Below are positions 12,085 through 23,767 of a DNA stretch of 64,000 bases, one piece after another. A model generated the notes under the pieces. It was not told the origin of the DNA. It did no database searches and saw only the letters and a list, made by a program, of their open reading frames with translations. The stretch spans positions 4,216,001 to 4,280,000 of the forward strand of contig JAPEHQ010000001.1 of the NCBI GenBank assembly GCA_027405735.1, in the 5' to 3' direction. The stretch comes from Mucor racemosus. Lineage: Eukaryota > Mucoromycota > Mucoromycetes > Mucorales > Mucoraceae. The translations under genes were made by a program, and so were the position numbers. Each line of letters begins with the position of its first letter. Positions within the stretch are counted from its first letter, which is position 1.

Positions 12085-15019
12085 GTTTATTTCTCTCAAT
12101 CTCATTTTCCCCTTGTCCTCAATCTGAAGTTTTTTTTCTTTGAAAAAAAAATTCAACTTATATCTTTCCTCTTCAAATTCAAATCAATTCATTTTTTTGT
12201 AATCAACAATAAATATTCTGTTCATCATATACGCAATATGATATTATACATATGCAACTTCAAGTATGTTTCTATAATGCAATTTCAAAAAAAGAAAAGA
12301 AATTACCGACTTGATTTTGTTGATTTCTAATTAAATTACATCATGTGTAATCTATTGAGAGTGAATTTAATAATACCAAACCTATAAATATCTCTTAAAA
12401 GGGCGATCAGGCAGCTTGTTGGATGTACAAAGTACTCGTATGTCAGACGCATGATGCATTGGTTGCTAGGGCATCTAACCTTGATTTAGTCATATATATA
12501 TTGTGTTTGCATCTAAATCATAAACAAATTGTGATTAATATACGTGCTTTCTATTCATGTTTTGCTAGGGATTCCAAAGTTGATGATGATTAGAACCGAA
12601 TTTTGATTAATGAACCATAAACTAAACAAAATAGGCAATACCTGTTATCATAGAAACATACATTTTTCTATCAGAAAAACCGTCTGTCTCTGCCATATCA
12701 TACATTCATTAAAAAATTGTAAAAGCGAGCCCGTAGAGCAACGCCGTGATTGAGCATAGCAATATTGAACGGCTAAGTCTCTTATATTATGGTATATATC
12801 TAAGTTTTAAATAGAAAAGGCGCTTGTTTTTTCAACTTTTCTTATACTTAACCATGTACAATCTGAAAATTAAGATTTTGTAGCGGACATTATTCGGGGC
12901 TCATTTTATCCTTACCAACACTCGTGATTTTGATTAAAAAACAGAAAAATCAAATTTTGATACTAAAATCAACGTTTAAATATACTACATTGTGAGAGAA
13001 AATTGTAGCTATAACTAATACTTATTTTATAAAAGCTTAATATTAAATGTTAAGTAATGAAAATTTGTACTTTTGTCCCAAAAACGATTTTTTGGTTCAA
13101 GGATTTTCATGTAATATTTTGCAATAAAAAAGTTTATAATTTTTTATTGAACAAATAGAGCGCTAAATTCTGTATATGTGTATATTTTTTGTTTTTACAA
13201 TAGTAGTATAATTAACTCTAGATTTTCAAAATCAGAAAAAAAAAATTAAAAAATGTCAAAATTGATGATCTGGACAAGAATAATTTTTGAAATTAATATT
13301 CCGCTTATAAGCCTTGTAAGTCTTAAAAATAAGAGATTTTATAATATTTGAGAACTTTTTCAAGTTTATGATACTGTATTCACTTGACTCAAGCTTATTA
13401 TTGTAAATCTTTATACACGTTGATATTGTGTAGTAGTTTATTTGATAATAATATAGTCTTACTTTATAATTATTGTGCTAGAGATGATTTGCTACATTGA
13501 GTTTAAGTCTTACATTGTAAATAATGTTTATAGCTATAATGTTTGCAGCAACAATAGTTTTTGCTCGAGCATAAACTTAAATAACACTTACTGCTTAAAT
13601 TTATATGCAAGCCAAATCTAAGATTATAGATGTTACTTTATCACACATAAAATTTAAACAAATTAACTTTCTTTAAACTTACTACTACTATGTTAGTTTA
13701 CGATTGTTAGCTGTAAAAATATTTGTTTTTAAATATAGCTACGATCAAAACTATGGTTATTAGGCAACACATCAGATTATCCTTTTTTTGTGTTTCTATA
13801 CCATTTGAAATTTTATCACTTTTCTGGAACATTTCGTGGGTTTGTAGCCAGTTCTAGCTTTTTATTGAGTAGATATAAATATCTTTGCCTTCGATTTGAT
13901 CTGGTAATCAAGAAAACGTCCAACAATACAGTAGTAAATAATAATATTTGATCTTGGAATGCGGTTAAATGAAAATATCAGTCTCTAATATAACGACTGC
14001 TACCTATATTAAAAACATTAGTCCCTTATGTTAGAATGCGTATTCAGATACAAGAAAAGAATACTAGCTTGATAATAGTTTGATATGCCTTATCAAACGG
14101 TGAATATATCCTTGTGTGATAAATCAATTGGTTGTCAAACTGGATATATAATATGGAGGATTATATGTATGACTTTGATTCTATGATTGGATATGAGAGG
14201 TTGGTGTTACTAATTGTAATTGCTATTACTAGTATACGATTATTACCTATGATTGAATGATTATATGGGGTTATATAATAATTGGTTATAATAAGTAACA
14301 ATGGTAAATAAGTAATAATATATATTTATTTGGATTGTGGTTATAAATATAATAAGAGGAAAGGAAAGAACAGATAAATTCACTAATGTGCAATTGATCC
14401 GTTCTTGGTTGTTATTTATATGTGCAATTTGCTTATTGAAATGCCAAAGATTTAGAATAAATATTATGGCAAGAAAAAATGTATAATTTAATAAAGGAAC
14501 TTGTTAAATTAAATCACACACAAAAACTGAAGAGAATCTTTATTTAATATCAATAATTTGTCCTATTTATATACAAATTCTATATTACAATTATCTGTAA
14601 GATCAGTTTTGGATCGATTATATCTTTCTGACATTCCATTGTCAGGTCATTTTATGTACATTAGTAACACAGCACATTTAAGTTCAGCTTATTTTATATA
14701 ACTAAATCCAACAAGTGAATATGTCTCACATATCCAGCTTCCCGGATCTTGCTTTAGAAAATAAGAACAATCGAGAATGTTATCATAGATCAGTTAGCTG
14801 ACTTCTTGAAACTAAGGATTACAAATCAAAAGGTTCATTATCTTACGATTAACCGGTGGATACAACACTTATGTAATGTAACTGGATCATTACACCTTGG
14901 ACATGAAAGCAAAAAGAGAGAAACAACACACGTAGAAAAGGATTTAAGGCTTTACATTATTTAGCGCAATTAAAATCCTGCTAAATTGCTCATTTCAGGC
15001 AATGTAAAAGCAGCATTAC
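12085..15019. other. Gene-poor AT-rich region
   Basis: No supported gene over 2.9 kb. 12610-12800 is one copy of a repeat seen again at 15030-15610. 14950-15014 contains an imperfect inverted repeat (GCTTTACATT... / ...AATGTAAAAGC). The remainder is AT-rich, with many stops in all frames. Confidence 0.6.
12610..12800 (+). repeat. Dispersed repeat F, copy 1 (uninterrupted)
   Basis: Shares a long collinear match with 15030-15610: the AAACTAAACAAAATAGGCAA segment, ATAGAAACATACATTTTTCT, CATACATTCATTAAAAAATT and GAGCCCGTAGAG...ACGCC...ATTGAGCATAGCA. This copy is uninterrupted and gives the empty-site reference for the LTR insertion in copy 2. Origin unknown. Confidence 0.8.
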
Positions 15020-15029
15020 AGCGAATCAA

Positions 15030-15610
15030 CCAATGAACTAAACAAAATAGCCAATATCTGTTATCATAGAAACATACATTTTTCTACCAGAAAAACCATC
15101 TGTCATATCATACATTCATTAAAAAATTGCAAAAGCGATGATATATCAGAAGTTTGCCCAGATGTAGAAATCCAGGAACAACTATTGAAATCCAACATGG
15201 CATGACATTTAGTAACTCATACTAAATGTCATACATAACCACTAGCATTAACAGCGACTATCAGGAGCCTTTAGGAACACTTGGCAACAATGAAACATAA
15301 GCAATCATCCTACATTTTATCCAAATGATACAATCACAGATTCCCAATTCTACAAATTCCATTGTATATGATTTGTTCCCAAATCATATCAAGTACCTCG
15401 AAACCCGGCAATTCATTAATAATATTAATAATCATATAACTACTTAGAAAACATATAAATACGAAACATCAATGAATTAATAAAATGTATCTTTTAGCAG
15501 AGTATTTCTATATTAGTATCTTTTGATATATATAACAAGTGAGCCCGTAGAGCGACGCCATAATTGAGCATAGCAAGATTAAATGGCTACGTCTTTTATT
15601 ATGTACATTG
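15030..15610 (+). repeat. Dispersed repeat F, copy 2 (split by a solo LTR)
   Basis: Matches copy 1 at 12610-12800 on both sides of 15139-15537. The left half ends in GCAAAAGCGA and the right half resumes AGTGAGCCCGTAGAG. The interruption is therefore an insertion relative to copy 1. Confidence 0.8.
15139..15537 (+). mobile_element. Solo LTR (399 bp)
   Basis: Begins TGATATATCAGAAG and ends ATATATAACA (TG...CA), and is flanked by AGCGA (15134-15138) and AGTGA (15538-15542), a 5-bp target-site duplication with one change. It carries a TATA-like ATATAAATA near 15455 and AATAAAA near its 3' end in plus orientation. The first bases resemble the LTR at 45978 (TGATCTATCAGAA). Insertion is confirmed by comparison with the empty repeat at 12610-12800. 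No internal retrotransposon sequence remains, so it arose by LTR-LTR recombination. Confidence 0.8.
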
Positions 15611-16890
15611 AACGCCAACATCGTATTTGATAAAACGCCTTACTTTATAGCGAGATAGCGAGTCAACACAACTAATTTAATGCTAATTTAACATCAGCAT
15701 TTGAATCAGATAAATTCGAGATTAGATAATAAACCCTTTTAATAGCTTTTCAAATTATGAGTTAACAATGGACCGTTATTATAGATGCGCTAATCAAGGA
15801 TGGTGAGTTAACTCTAATGGACGAACGAGTCGATTAGCTGTATAAACGAAATAATATTAAAATTAAATATAGCAGTTGAATGAGCAAGAGATAATAAACC
15901 ATGTAAATTAGTATAACTGAATTGTTTCAAGCGTTTTGAACTGAATACGACGCCTTTTCTTTTGACCTATAAAAAAATTGATTTATTAGTAAAATCAATT
16001 CACAAGTAATGATTATGGTGTATCTTTGAGAGTTGGTAGTTGGTAGTGGTATACAAGACAACATCTTGTTTTCTTCTTCTTGGTTGTTGGTCATTAAACA
16101 AAAACAGATATTTTTTAGAAATAAAATATATTAACAAGAGTTTGTTCATTTATTCATTCATTCATTCAAATCAAGCCAATACTATACATACTTTTATAAC
16201 CACCAATTTTTCTGCAGGTAAATATCGACTTTAGACCAAAAAAGCATTTATTATAACGTAAATGATGGAACAAAATGACTAAGAAGTCTAGGATGCTTTT
16301 TTTGTTTGAGAAAAATATTACAACGAGCCCAAACATTAACAGTTAATAATTCATTTCCAAATAAACAATAGGGAAAACATGTACTTGTACCTGCTACTTG
16401 ATTTCAGTTTATAAAAAATATTGATCTTTTTGTTGTAGTTTTAAACATAAATAAAAGAACCGAGGAAAGAGTGGGAAGAGAAAAGAAAAATAATCCTAAA
16501 TCAGTCAATTTTTGTGTTACAAACAGAAACTTACAAAGGCATAAATACTTTTAGTGTTGCCAAACAGGTTATTGTTGTTGTTCCCATTTGACCTCCGAAA
16601 GAAGAACATGGACAGCAGAGCTCTTTCAAAGCAAACCCCAAATTTCAAATTGATATAGCTCGTCAATAAGGCAATTCTTCTGTTGAATCAGAGTAACTCA
16701 CATCTGCTTTAAACCATTCAAATTATCTTCGTTATTAATTATGTTATGATTGATATACTTTAGTAAATGGATTAAAAAACCTCGATCTCATTGATCTTCT
16801 CATCTGGGCTGCCTGATCTGCATAAAAGTTTTTATTCTGCCCATCTGTGCAGATCTTTATGTCCATGGGAAGTATACTTCGGCTGTAGTA
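15611..16890. other. Gene-poor region
   Basis: No supported gene. Contains an (ATTC)n run near 16151-16168. Short open frames are low-complexity. Confidence 0.55.
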
Positions 16891-16891
16891 A

Positions 16892-18440
16892 TTAAAATGC
16901 GCAGCAAATTATAGGCGTGCTTTGCCGATAATTTTTTCAACACAGAGTAGCTTGTTGAAGTTGCCATTCGAGACAACTCTGTCAAACATGTGTACCTACT
17001 ATCATGTAAAATTGAAAATTATCAAAATTCATCGAGATAAGGTTTTTTGTTGTCGGATTTCTACGGTTGTGAAAAATAGGTTTTAGATGATTCTCAGAAA
17101 GGTTTCGGATTTTCTCACCTAATATTGAGCTTATTTCTCTCAAATTTTAAAAAGAAATATACCTTCGCTTCATGGCTATTGGTATCTGTCCCAAAATAAA
17201 AGAATTAATGCCAGAATGTAAGTGCATTGACCTAACATTAACCTAACATTAACCTAACATTACCCTAATATTCACTTAAAATCAATTTAAAATTGATGGT
17301 ACAATTTAAATCCCATAGTTGAGATATTAGTTTTTTGTATTCATAAGATAGATCCAATCGTAAGCTACTCTGTATTTTTTATTCCAACGAAAAATATTGG
17401 CTTTTGATAGAGAAAATCAAAATAATAATTTGCATTACAGCCTACAGCCTGTTCCAACTGAGTTGAAAATTTTATTTGTAAAAAACGATCGAAAAATCAT
17501 CTAAAATACTAAATTGTTTAAATGCTCATGAACTGCAAAGTAAGTCTACCTAGTAAATTAAATAGTTTTTGTACAGTTTTGGATTCTGCATCTATCTAAA
17601 TAAAAATCAAATAAATGTTTCACGTTAAATTTTGTGTAAAATACGATCGAAATTTTGGAGGTTTTTTGAAGATACGCATCACTTTTTATAAATACATTTC
17701 AAATATAAATAATGGATACAATGTAGAAAATTATTATCTATCGATCGAGTCATTGATGAACCTTCTATCTGCATTTTTCATAGAGAAAACATGATTTTTG
17801 TCAATTATTTTTCAAATTCAGAATTTGGGATAAGGGTATATAAGGGAAAAATTGAGGTTAGAAATCATGGTATCTTTTTGTACACATTTTTGAGGATATC
17901 TCCACGAAAAATCAATATTTTGAAAAAAACTAAATTGGGTCCAAGAGAGCTCAACGAGCTTGATGATATGAATGCAAAAAAGAATGCTGCTCAATATAAC
18001 AAATATTTTGAAATCTACTACAAAAATGTCAAAAAAATGAAAAAAAAATAAAAGTGCTCAGAATTTTTTTATACTTAAATATGTTATAGAGCACTTCAAA
18101 ACAAGTAAGTTTTATTATTAGAAAGTACTAGTATAGCTTAATTTCTCTTGAAGATATGAAGCCTCAAAGTTTTCAATTATTAGCAGTAGAATACGCGTAA
18201 AAATCTGAAACATTAGCATTGAAAAATTAATACCAACTGCAAAAAGTAGGATATTTCCGGATACTCATTTTTGGATTAAAGTTGAACATCTCAGGTACAT
18301 TGGCATATAATTTTTTCTTGGTGTTATTTAGTGAAAAAAAAAAAAAATAGAGCAGGAATAAAAAGTTGGACCCAGTCTTTAAGAAAAAACTAGTAAATTT
18401 GTCTTTTCTATGAGTTATCCTACATATCAGTTTCAGGAAC
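16892..18440 (+). repeat. Dispersed repeat R, copy A
   Basis: Same family as B (31250-33260, minus), C (44437-45840, plus), D (47650-48955, minus) and E (62485-64000, plus). Copy A lacks the 5' 400 bp seen in B and E and begins to match near AAAATGCGCAGCAAATTATAGG. It contains an open frame at 17791-18051 (86 codons) and, uniquely, a tandem array of the 11-bp unit ACCTAACATTA at 17230-17267. No transposase, reverse transcriptase or terminal repeat is recognised. A downstream segment beginning CAGGTACATTGGCATATAAT is shared by A, B and C. Confidence 0.85.
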
Positions 18441-18847
18441 AAGTAACTTAATGTGGCCTAACTTTTAATAATGTGGCCAAATACGAGTTGAGTTAACTTT
18501 TCATTCTTTTTGATGGTGTTGGTAACGTATATAATTTCCTCAGAACTTATCTATTTAACCAATTTCAGGGTTTTTCCCTTGAAATATCGTGCCAGTCCCT
18601 TTCAGTCAAATTTTCTCTTGATACTTGCGATAGCAGTAGCCATAAACTGTCGATATAGTAAATCCTTTAAGTTATCATTTACCAAATTGTTGCTCATTGC
18701 TATGGCATCATTTGAAGATTGAATTGACACATGCACAGTCACTGAACCATGGAGACCAGCCTGCTTTGAAATGCATAAAAAATACAGGGAGAATTCCCCG
18801 GGGTTACACTCTTTTTCCTATCATATAGCTATACCATATCATCTCTA
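18441..18847. other. Intergenic, with an orphan minus-strand frame
   Basis: On the minus strand 18602-18799 stays open and reads as ordinary protein (KQAGLHGSVTVHVSIQSSND, NLKDLLYRQFMATAIASIKR) before a TGA, then continues for another 17 sense codons. It has no good ATG upstream of residue 30. It could be an exon or a gene relic. TATA-like TCATATAGCTATACC sequence near 18820 may serve the CHCH gene. Confidence 0.3.
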
Positions 18848-19091
18848 ATGGAACCTGGAAAGAAAGCTGAATCTTGCGACTACAACCCTTTGAAAGCATG
18901 TCTTGATAAAAACAACAATGACAGATCAAAATGCCTCAAAGAATGGGACGAGTTTCAAAAAGCCTGTCGTGAAAAGAAGTGAGTTTTACTTGAATAGTAT
19001 AATAAATATATTTACATTCTAACATGTTCCAATATTTTGCAGACAAAAGTCTAATGATAAAAGCGAATGCGTTACTTGTAAAGAGGACTAA
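18848..19091 (+). CDS. Small CHCH-type (twin Cys-pair) protein, Cox23/CHCHD7-like
   Basis: Two exons (18848-18978, 19043-19091) encode 59 aa; the 64-nt intron has a GTGAGT donor. Cysteines fall in a C-x7-C-x10-C-x10-C pattern (SCDYNPLKAC, CLDKNNNDRSKC, CLKEWDEFQKAC), as in helix-loop-helix proteins imported into the mitochondrial intermembrane space by the Mia40 disulfide relay. The segment LDKNNNDRSKC closely resembles the CHCHD7/Cox23 family, which affects cytochrome oxidase assembly. A further CVTC pair lies in the C-terminal tail. The protein is shorter than yeast Cox23, so the exact ortholog is uncertain. It is convergent with the universal stress gene, 97 bp apart. Confidence 0.65.
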
Positions 19092-19188
19092 TTTTAAGAA
19101 TTTTTTTTACCAATAAATGTATTATAGAAATGAATTTTATTCAGAAGTTTTACGATTAAATAAATGTGATTTTTGGAATCATGTACCG

Positions 19189-19853
19189 CTAGGCAGACTT
19201 TCTGTGAAAGATGCTCTTATACTCGTGCTTTCCTTCTGGATGTTCAGGGTGTGCTTTGACAATAATGACTGTACATGGACTATTATGACCACAATAATCA
19301 CTCACACTACCCAAGAGGGCTCTTTTTACTGATCCCAATTGACGAGAGCCAATAAGTAAAACATCAGCCTTTAGCTCTGTTACCTTTCTGATGATTTCTA
19401 CTTTTGGTTCACCAACCAATGCAATGGCTCTTATAGCAATCTATGAAATACATGAATAAGTTACCTCTCTTGTTTTTTAGTTTAGTCTTGAACTCACATT
19501 GAATGGTTTTAATTTATCGGCATAAGTTTTGAGTAAATGATGGCTTTTAACTTTCTTTTTATCATCAAATTCCTCGATGAAATTGGTGGGATTAATGTAC
19601 GGGGCAATTGGGGCATCCACTTGACGGCAATTCAAGAATACAACCTTTTGAATGATAGTTAATATATAAAATATGCCTGAACAATTAAAATTCGACTAAC
19701 CAAATCAGAGGCAGGATTAATGAAATTATTGATAGCCCAATCAAAGACATATTCAGCAGATCCTTCATCAATACTAATTGCAACGATACGCTTCAAGTCT
19801 TTATGGTGACTATCAGGGTGGATAGATTCATCGATAATTTGTGAGTTGGGCAT
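19189..19853 (-). CDS. Universal stress protein (UspA family)
   Basis: Three exons (19701-19853, 19498-19644, 19189-19440) encode 183 aa, separated by 56- and 57-nt introns. The core beta-strand IVAISIDEGSAEYVFDWAIN lies near residue 23 and the C-terminal ATP-loop pattern GSRQLGSVKRALLGSVSDYC fits G-x2-G-x9-G-(S/T), followed by CTVIIVK. The Usp fold binds ATP or acts as a stress-responsive regulator; the substrate is unknown. A TATA-like ATATAAATA lies about 65 bp upstream on the minus strand (near 19918). Nothing appears truncated. The family call is strong; the biological role is not specified by sequence. Confidence 0.9.
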
Positions 19854-20855
19854 TATTATTAAAATAACAAAAAATTGAAATAGTTTGAGATAAGGGTGAG
19901 AATCTTTTTGATTTTGTATTTATATTCATATTTTCAATAAACGGGTTCAGCTTTATCCGCCGAGGGTTCTTTGATTTTATAATAGGTTAATTTTGGCATG
20001 ATTTTTCAATCCGTAAATATCCGGTTAAGTAAGGTAACAGTGGTTTGGCTTCAGTTACATAAATACAAGCAGAATACTGAAAGAACATCTTGATGCAATT
20101 GATTGCTGATTTATATATATACACCCCTTATACTTGTACATGCAAGTCAATATAAAGTTTTATATATGGTATTGTGATACTAAATATATTTTTCCTATTG
20201 TTTTGATCCGATAATTACACAAAAGCACATCACAAATCTGATGTAGGCAATTGTTTTTCATTAAACTTTTAAGCTATATTTTCGGGGTGATTTAAGCTCA
20301 ATAAATTAGGAAAGAACGTGAATTTGATACTTTTGAGGTATTTATAGCCTTCCCCTTGCTCACCATTTTACGTTGAACCATTTTTCAATAGCATACTCAG
20401 CATTGCCACCAAAACTGCTGATAATCAAACCAAGAAATTTGTGCCCACGCACGAGAATTAACACACCATTTATTTTCATTTCACACCAATCATTGATCCA
20501 GAAGATCATTTCCATTTCCAAAATAAATAGTATACATATGCAGCAAGGTTTAGACGATCGAAATGATAGAGTCTTACGTCATTTAATCATTTTACCTGCA
20601 ACCAACTATTTTACAAGTTGTACGAAATGCATAGATTTGGGGATTCAAAACGTAATATAAAACGTTTGACAGGGGTTAATGCCAATTCATTGACAGATGT
20701 TTAGCTATTTTTTTTTTTTTTACATAATTTTTATTTAAATTAAACATGTAAGAAAATAAAAAAGAGATATGTATATACGGTGAATGGAAAGAAATAAAGG
20801 GAAAAAAAGGGGGAGGGGATTTGTATATGTATATATATAAAAAAAAAAGGTCGCT
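19854..20855. other. Intergenic with two overlapping open frames at 20360-20660
   Basis: 20360-20515 on the minus strand encodes 51 aa (MEMIFWINDWCEMKINGVLI...); the overlapping plus-strand frame 20373-20660 includes an ATG at 20538 followed by MQQGLDDRNDRVLRHLIILP and a CTKC pair, faintly like the N-terminus of an ArfGAP domain. Both are protein-like but short and mutually exclusive over 140 bp. I cannot decide between a small gene, a relic and chance. 20705-20855 is AT-rich 3' flank of the GSK-3 gene. Confidence 0.3.
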
Positions 20856-22318
20856 CTAAATAGCTGAAGGAGAAATCTTCATTTGATCAGCTGGGATAGG
20901 ATCAAAATGATGAATATCAATTCCCTTTGCGAGAAGTTCTTGTTCCATATGTGGAGGAACTAATCTTCTGATTAAATCAGGTCGAATAGATAATTCTGAT
21001 AAAATAATTAGTATACACACACACACAAAACATTAATTCATTTTACCTTCTTTTGTAAAGTTTAAAACTGGTGGTAATGGTTGACCATCGGGTAATCTTG
21101 TATTGGGGTCACGAATAGGATCAAAGAAGGGATGACTTAATGCTTCAATAGCAGTAATTCTTTGCTGAGGATGATATTGTAACATACGAGACAATAAATC
21201 AACTGCTTCAACATTAGCAGTAGTAAAAATCTAGACACAAATATTTTTAGCTTCCACAAAAAGAAATCCCCACAAAATACTTACAGTTGATAAAGGATGA
21301 GGTTTAATCAAAGGAAATCTATGTTCAACGTAACTTGCATTCATAGCAGCAATTTGCTCCTTTGAAGGAGTACCCAAAATCTTAATAATTTCAACCAATT
21401 GATCAATACCACTCTCGCCAGGAAAGAAAGGTTGTCCTAGAATTAATTCTGCCATAACACAACCTGTAGACCAAACATCAATGTTAAGCGTATAATTTGT
21501 GGCTCCAAAGATCAATTCTGGGGCACGATAATAACGAGAACAAATATAAGATACATTGGGTTCACCAGGAACTAGGATTTTAGCACTGGAAGTAATATAA
21601 ATGTTAATAAACACATACAAACAAAAACAAAACCCTAATCCTAACCCTAAACCCTAATCCTATTTCTTACCTTCCAAAATCACACATTTTACAAATACCA
21701 CTTGCTGGATCGAGCAAAACATTTTGAGGTTTAATATCACGATGACAAATACCAAGAGTATGAATATAAGCTAAAGATCGAATAACTTGATACATGTATA
21801 ATTGAACAAGGATCATTGGCATTTGTTGCTTCGCTTTAGTGTAATGTCTAGTTGCTCGATATAAAGTATCTGGTACATATTCCATGACGAGATTTAAATA
21901 AACTTCATCTTCCTTGTTTTCAACTTGATTATAAAAATAAGACTTGAGTTGACAAACGTTGGGGTGGTCTACAAGACGCATAATTTGAAGTTCACGATTC
22001 TAAATGAAAAATTAATAATGAATAACCTTCTTGCTTTTAAGCTAATATAACAATCTTTACTTTAAATCTTCTATCTTGTAACACTTTCTTGATAGCAGCA
22101 TCTTCATTGGTTTCGACAAGTCGCGTTTGATATACAACACCAAAGGAACCATTTCCAGTAATTTTTTTATTTACATATTCCAATTTGATTTGCTTTCCAC
22201 TTCTGGCATCCTTGGCAACTACTTTTATTGTTTTTTCATGATGAGCTAAATATTTTAAATAATTTTAGTATCCATGTATAATTTGACATGTTTTTTTTTT
22301 CCTTCATCTACCTGTCAT
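20856..22318 (-). CDS. gsk3: GSK-3 family Ser/Thr protein kinase
   Basis: Six exons (22312-22318, 22061-22245, 21671-21999, 21285-21585, 21047-21230, 20856-20995) encode 381 aa. Visible are the Gly-rich loop [12 protein letters not shown], the Lys in AAIKKVL, the catalytic loop [12 protein letters not shown], the DFG segment CDFGSAKIL, and the activation-loop [15 protein letters not shown], whose Tyr corresponds to the autophosphorylated Tyr of GSK-3/Shaggy kinases. The length fits fungal GSK-3. These kinases phosphorylate primed substrates in glycogen, Wnt-like, stress and morphogenesis pathways. Oddities: exon 1 contributes only 7 coding bases (ATG ACA G), and intron 3 (21586-21670) contains telomere-like CCCTAA repeats. 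All catalytic residues are present. Confidence 0.97.
21631..21661. repeat. Interstitial telomere-like repeat in a GSK-3 intron
   Basis: On the plus strand the motif runs CCCTAAT, CCTAA, CCCTAAA, CCCTAAT, CC: four to five imperfect copies of the CCCTAA (TTAGGG) telomere unit. It lies inside intron 3, between the donor at 21670 and the acceptor at 21586. Confidence 0.8.
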
Positions 22319-23767
22319 TTGGTTTTTTTAAATATTCTATTCTTTTTCTTTTCTTCTTTCTTTCTTGGATAATATAATCTGTTGGCTTTTTTTTTTTATT
22401 TTTTTATTTTTTTGAGATGTAAACAAAAAAAAAGAGTGATGTTTATTTCAATTATAAAAAGAAAACTTACAAGATACAAAAAAAGAAAAATAGAAAAAAA
22501 AAAAAAAAAAACTTCCTTTTTGAATGGAAAAACATAGTCTCGACATCATTACACTCGAATGTGATTTGTATACTCAAAGCCTAATGGTAATGCGTTTAAA
22601 ACTCAATTTTGATGTTAACAAGCTTATAAAGGTTACTGCATTCTATATACAAAATCATACTTAAAAAGGTGTTGGATCGACAATCCTGTAGAATGTGTAT
22701 TACAGGTTTTTTCTTTCTTTCTTTGGCAATCATATTTAAAAATCCATATGAAACTTGAATCAAAATGATATGCACTAACAGAATCATCATTTTTTTTCTT
22801 GAGACTTTTCCTGTCGTCCAATGACATGTGCAATAATTTAGGCAATATCGTCGATCGCATAAATATGAATTTTAGAAAAGGCGCACTTATAAAAGCACAT
22901 TCAAATTGTAACAAAATTACCAAATTACCAAAGCAATTAAAGTAGTTTTCGAAAAATCAAGCAGATTATAAATCCCTGATTCAACTTACATTGAAACTAT
23001 ACCATTGATTTGTAAAAAAATAATGGCCTTGTATCTTTTATATCATGTCAATTGTTGAGAAAAATATATACGTCCAACCTTTAAAGGATTTTTACTCGAC
23101 GAAAAAGTAAGTTATTTGATTAAAACTAATTGAATTTTTTACTCTGCTATTTAATATATAGTGTAATATTTTTTTTTTGCTACTGCATTTGTTGTGTATC
23201 GAAATTTTGAAATTTAAAATGATTGCCTTTGCCATATTTGTGTAAAATTTGAGGTACGTAGTGCTGTAAAAGTTTTTAATTCATAAAAATAAGCTATTTG
23301 TTTAATATTTCTTTTTGATATATATATTCCAACCTCTCAAATATTATCCTGAAATTATTAGTTCCACTTATTGTATATAAATAACATGTCATATTATTGC
23401 AATGCATGTATTATATTTGCGGGATTTTTAATATTGATGGAAACAATAACTATGGAAACCCTAGAGCTTTTAAAAATTACTGCATTTAAATCATCGAGTT
23501 CTTTTACCAGGGAATATAATGAGGTGATTAGACGTATTAGGGAGCCTTTATGTCCGTTTTTGTGTCATCTGCACATAATATTTGGTATAATGCTTTGTGG
23601 CGAAAGCGATTCAACAACAGATTCAATCTCGTCACACATACACACATATTGCTCAAAAGCAAACAGCAGCAGGGCATAAAAGAGATATTTCTCTAGCAAG
23701 CAGCTTGTGCATTTCTTTTCCCTTTCTCTTTTCTTGTTTTGTTTTGAATGATTAAAGTGTTTGCTGC
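22319..23767. other. Divergent intergenic region
   Basis: Between the GSK-3 (-) and WDR7-like (+) genes. Many T/A homopolymer runs (22381-22510). Open frames of 64-102 codons occur on both strands but have poor composition and no family resemblance. Presumably contains both promoters. Confidence 0.55.

Noticed and set aside
22596..22923. Minus-strand frames of 64 and 96 codons upstream of GSK-3
   Set aside because: AT-driven composition (Phe/Lys/Ile/Tyr), no splice or family support.
23371..23679. 102-codon frame upstream of the WDR7-like gene
   Set aside because: Lies in the leader/promoter zone, begins without a good ATG and shows no family features.
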